Shown: one piece after another, positions 6,187 to 8,356 of the stretch
How positions within the stretch are numbered: position 1 is the stretch's first letter
Layout: the number at the start of each line of letters is the position of its first letter
Made by a program: the position numbers and the translations under genes
Source of the DNA: an uncultured Atopobiaceae bacterium
GTDB lineage: Bacteria; Actinomycetota; Coriobacteriia; Coriobacteriales; Atopobiaceae
NCBI GenBank assembly: GCA_944321005.1
Contig: CALUJT010000090.1
Span: forward strand, 1 to 8,356
DNA length: 8,356 nucleotides
Direction of reading: 5' to 3'
The notes under the pieces: model-generated
The model's database searches: none
Told to the model about the DNA's origin: nothing
Seen by the model: only the letters and a program-made list of their open reading frames with translations

Positions 6187-6795
6187 CTAGAGCTCTCGGC
6201 GCGCCTCTATGGCGCGGCCCAGCGTGACCTCGTCCGCATACTCGAGGTCTCCCCCCACGGGAAGCCCGCTCGCGAGGCGCGTCACGCGCACCCCGAGCGG
6301 CCGGATGACGCGGGCGAGGTACGTGGCCGTGGTCTCGCCCTCGACGTCGGGGTTGGTGGCGAGAATGACCTCGGACACCTCGCCGTCCGCCAGGCGCGCG
6401 AGGAGCTCTCGCACGTGAAGCTGCTCGGGACCGATCTTGTCCATGGGGCTGATCACGCCCCCGAGCACGTGGTAGAGGCCGTGATACGTGCCCGTGCGCT
6501 CGATGGCCGTCACGTCGCGGGGCTCGGAGACCACGCAGATAGAGGCGCGGTCGCGGCTGCCGTCCGAGCAGACGTCGCAGGTGTCCCGCGTGGCGTACGA
6601 GAAGCAGACGGGGCAGAAGTGCACCTGCTGCTTCACCTCGAGAATGGCCGTCGCGAGGCGCCGGGCCTCCTCCGCGTCCGCCTCGAGCAGGTGGTAGGCG
6701 ATCCGCTGGGCCGACTTGGGCCCTATCCCCGGAAGCCTGCCCAGCTCGTCGAGGAGCCGCTGGAGGGCGTGGCCGTCGCCGATGGTCGCATCCAT
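6187..6795 (-). CDS. recR: recombination mediator protein RecR
   Basis: Cytosolic DNA-binding clamp of the RecFOR pathway; with RecO it loads RecA onto SSB-coated gapped DNA. The 202 aa match the family (~200). Order: helix-hairpin-helix with [11 protein letters not shown] (21-31), a zinc finger of C61-x2-C64 and C73-x2-C76, a Toprim domain (~84-180) with ICVVSEPRD (87-95) and [10 protein letters not shown] (148-157), and the closing C-terminal motif [15 protein letters not shown]. Every hallmark is present. The start at 6795 lies 12 bp after ybaB; its ribosome site is weak (AGGGG, 9 nt away), consistent with translation coupled to ybaB. The dnaX-ybaB-recR order is conserved across many bacteria. 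Confidence 0.98.
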   Translation of the reverse strand: MDATIGDGHALQRLLDELGRLPGIGPKSAQRIAYHLLEADAEEARRLATAILEVKQQVHFCPVCFSYATRDTCDVCSDGSRDRASICVVSEPRDVTAIERTGTYHGLYHVLGGVISPMDKIGPEQLHVRELLARLADGEVSEVILATNPDVEGETTATYLARVIRPLGVRVTRLASGLPVGGDLEYADEVTLGRAIEARREL

Positions 6796-6807
6796 GGGCG
6801 AGGGCCC

Positions 6808-7143
6808 CTAGAAGAGGCCCGGGATGTTGAGGCCGCCGGTGATGGCGCTCATCTGCTGGCTCGCCATCTGCTCGGCGGACTCAAGGACGTCGTTCACGGC
6901 GGCGAGGATCATGTCCTGGAGCATCTCCACGTCCTCGGGGTCGAGGGCGTCGGGGTCGATGGTGAGCGAGGTCAGGCGCATGCCGCCCGTCGCGGTGACC
7001 TTCACCGCGCCGCCGCCCGCGCTGGCGCTGACCTCGGTGGTGGCCGCCTTCTGCTGCGCCGCGATGAGCTGCTCCTGCATCTTGCGGGCCTGCGCCATCA
7101 TCTGGTTGCGGTTCATGCCGCCCATGTTGTAACCCCTGGCCAT
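6808..7143 (-). CDS. ybaB: YbaB/EbfC family nucleoid-associated DNA-binding protein
   Basis: Small dimeric nucleoid protein that binds DNA with tweezer-like helices and is usually encoded between dnaX and recR, as here. The 111 aa match the family (~100-115). A Met/Gln-rich N-terminal helix (residues ~10-34, NRNQMMAQARKMQEQL) is followed by the typical TTEVSASAGGGAVKVTATGG core (~35-54), then LTSLTIDPDAL and a C-terminal helix of the LQDMILAAVNDVLESAEQM type. The ATG at 7143 has AGGA 7 nt upstream, so it is preferred over the Met codons at residues 7 and 10. It begins 50 bp after the dnaX stop, and no promoter is evident in that gap. Confidence 0.96.
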   Translation of the reverse strand: MARGYNMGGMNRNQMMAQARKMQEQLIAAQQKAATTEVSASAGGGAVKVTATGGMRLTSLTIDPDALDPEDVEMLQDMILAAVNDVLESAEQMASQQMSAITGGLNIPGLF

Positions 7144-7193
7144 AAGTCGTTCCTTTCGTCATGCGCGTAGCGCGTGCCTGTTGGTCTTGCGTG

Positions 7194-8356
7194 CTAGTCC
7201 TCGTCCTCGTCATCGACGGGCTCGTCAGTGTATCCCATCTCGGAGAGGTCGTCGCCCTCCCTCGAGAGCTCGGCCGCGGCGTCCTCGTCCGAGGTCGTGA
7301 CCGCGCTCTCCACGCTCACGGAGAGCGGCTGCCCGAACGCCTCCGCCAGCATGGAGGCGATGTCCGCGAACTCGGGGGTTAGCCCGTCGCCGAGGCCCCC
7401 GGGGCCGCCGAGGGCGTCGTCGGATGCTCCGCGCTCCTCGCTGCGCTCGTCGCTCGCTTCGCGAGTCGCGCTGGGCGAGACCTCGGCGGCGGCCCCGGGG
7501 GGCTCGGCGACGGGTCCCGCGCTCGGCGGCATCGCTGGGGTCGAGGGGGGCGCCGCGACGAACTCCGGGTCGTAGGTCTCCTCGTAGACGGTGAGGTCGG
7601 CGTCGGAGTAGGGGACCTGGTCGTCGGCGGGGGCCGGCGCCTCCTGCGGCACGGGCGCCTGGGGCGCGGGGGCGTCCCAGGGCATCGGGTAGGCGGGGGG
7701 CTCCTCGACGGGGACGGGCTCTGCGGGAGTCGCCGGCTGCGACGCCGGCGCCGGGACGGGCGTCGGCGCGGGAGCCGAGGCCCTGTCCGCGCGCGAGATG
7801 TCCTTGTTCGCGAGGCTGGACTCGACGTAGACCACCTGGCGCGGGCCAAAGGCCGCGGTCACCACCGGCTCCACGCTCGCGCGGACGTCGCCGCGCTCGA
7901 GCATGCGCGCGGCGAAGTGCGAGCCCTTGGGCAGCGACACCATGAGCTTCTCGCCGTCGTCGGAGACCGCCGTGGACGAGAGCAGCAGCGACCCCTTCGC
8001 CGGCGCCTGCGCCACGAGTTGCTCGACGACCTGCTTCCAGAGGCGCTGGAGGTTGCCGTTGGTGTGGCCGCTGCCCCGAGCCGCCCCGCGACCAGCCCCA
8101 GCTGCTCGGCGCTCGTCGCTGCGCTCCTCGCTCGCTTCGCGACTCGCGCTGGGGCTGGTCGCGGGGCGGCTCGGGGCGGCACTCGACTGCGGCACCGCCG
8201 CGGCGGGGGAGGTCGTCGGCCGCTCGGGCGCGGGGGCCGGCGAGGGGGTCGCGGCCGTCTCGGGGGCGGGCTCCGGGGCCGGCTCGTTTGCCGGGGGCTC
8301 GGGCTGAGGGGACACGGGAGCGGTGGGCATCTGCGCGAGGGCCCTCTCGATGGCGG
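7194..8356 (-). CDS. dnaX: DNA polymerase III subunit gamma/tau, C-terminal part only
   Basis: Clamp-loader subunit; the window holds its last 386 residues, and the AAA+ ATPase lies upstream beyond 8356. The frame is open through the window edge and starts AIERALAQ, like the end of the collar domain, so the ATG at 8330 is not taken as a start. Then comes a Pro/Ala-rich linker; a folded block from about NGNLQRLWKQVVEQL through GEKLMVSLPKGSHFAARML to AAFGPRQVVYVESS, which resembles the C-terminal domain seen in gamma/tau of Gram-positive bacteria; a second long Pro/Ala linker; a short AEAFGQPLSVSVESA segment echoing the end of that block; and an acidic tail ending DDEDED. No slippery A-run for a gamma/tau frameshift is visible here. 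Two palindromic elements lie in frame within the low-complexity parts. Identification rests on the C-terminal domain plus the ybaB-recR context. Confidence 0.9.
   Translation of the reverse strand, partial: AIERALAQMPTAPVSPQPEPPANEPAPEPAPETAATPSPAPAPERPTTSPAAAVPQSSAAPSRPATSPSASREASEERSDERRAAGAGRGAARGSGHTNGNLQRLWKQVVEQLVAQAPAKGSLLLSSTAVSDDGEKLMVSLPKGSHFAARMLERGDVRASVEPVVTAAFGPRQVVYVESSLANKDISRADRASAPAPTPVPAPASQPATPAEPVPVEEPPAYPMPWDAPAPQAPVPQEAPAPADDQVPYSDADLTVYEETYDPEFVAAPPSTPAMPPSAGPVAEPPGAAAEVSPSATREASDERSEERGASDDALGGPGGLGDGLTPEFADIASMLAEAFGQPLSVSVESAVTTSDEDAAAELSREGDDLSEMGYTDEPVDDEDED
7383..7514 (-). repeat. in-frame palindromic element 2 inside dnaX
   Basis: The left arm 7383-7413 (31 bp) and right arm 7481-7514 (34 bp) are inverted copies with one mismatch and a 3-bp indel. 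They flank 67 bp holding the core 7426-7475. The core itself contains the perfect mini-hairpin CTCGC-TTC-GCGAG (7453-7465). The whole is 132 bp, exactly 44 codons, and is read through as protein: PVAEPPG... on one side, SATREASDERSEERGAS in the core, and LGGPGGLGDGL on the other. Confidence 0.8.
8073..8177 (-). repeat. in-frame palindromic element 1 inside dnaX
   Basis: Perfect 30-bp inverted arms (8073-8102 and 8148-8177) surround a 45-bp spacer. The core shared with element 2 spans 8104-8153 and so overlaps the start of the right arm. Total length is 105 bp, exactly 35 codons. Reading dnaX, the arms encode APSRPATSPS and AGAGRGAARG and the spacer encodes ASREASEERSDERRA. The stop-free reading across both arms and core is directly visible. 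Confidence 0.85.

Noticed and set aside
5512..7170. 552-codon open frame on the plus strand
   Set aside because: It lies antisense to the membrane protein, recR and ybaB, which are clearly real, and shows no recognisable domain.
7158..7178. Small GC hairpin between dnaX and ybaB
   Set aside because: A 6-bp stem including one wobble in GC-rich DNA, with no T run; too weak to call a terminator inside an apparent operon.
7383..8177. CRISPR array suggested by the repeated core
   Set aside because: There are only two copies, ~680 bp apart, inside a translated gene, with no regular spacers.
8328..8330. ATG as start of a separate protein
   Set aside because: The frame continues upstream to the window edge with AIERALAQ, as expected for the DnaX collar domain, and no ribosome site precedes the ATG.

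Overview
The window is GC-rich, and every supported gene lies on the minus strand, so transcription runs from high to low coordinates. The content (dnaX-ybaB-recR replication/repair cluster, rubrerythrin, bacterial glycogen branching enzyme, GC-rich Ala/Arg/Pro-loaded coding) fits an anaerobic or microaerophilic high-GC actinobacterium. My best guess is class Coriobacteriia (Olsenella/Atopobium-like); this is an inference from style and gene content, not from a database match.

Layout in transcription order: (1) 8356-7194, 3' part of dnaX (DNA polymerase III gamma/tau) whose N-terminal AAA+ ATPase lies outside the window; (2) 7143-6808 ybaB/ebfC nucleoid protein; (3) 6795-6187 recR; (4) 6165-5374 an unrecognised single-pass membrane protein, followed by a modest hairpin plus T6; (5) tRNA-Asp(GUC) with encoded CCA, its own likely promoter and a textbook UUCG-loop terminator; (6) 5075-4383 HAD-IB phosphatase-like protein, (7) 4358-3873 Rrf2-family regulator with four Cys, and (8) 3870-2977 a MutY-like DNA glycosylase without iron-sulfur Cys, these three packed as an apparent operon; (9) 2901-2356 rubrerythrin; (10) a 354-bp gene-free stretch with a degenerate tandem repeat, a very long hairpin and the glgB leader; (11) 2001-1 glgB, cut by the window edge just short of its C terminus.

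Functional reading: dnaX-ybaB-recR is the widespread replication/recombination cluster. The second half has an oxidative-stress flavour: a Cys-rich Rrf2 regulator that may sense iron-sulfur/redox state, a glycosylase resembling the enzyme that handles oxidised-guanine mispairs, and rubrerythrin, which removes peroxide. Whether the Rrf2 protein controls its neighbours is inference.

The most unusual signal is inside dnaX. Two copies of a 50-bp core (46/50 identical, all four differences G/C swaps) lie in the protein's low-complexity linkers. Each core sits at the centre of a long inverted repeat whose arms are unrelated between the copies (30-bp perfect arms in one; 31/34-bp near-perfect arms in the other). 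Both complete structures (105 and 132 bp) are multiples of three and are translated in frame. This recalls the in-frame palindromic elements described in Rickettsia and may be a family of coding-sequence-invading palindromes.
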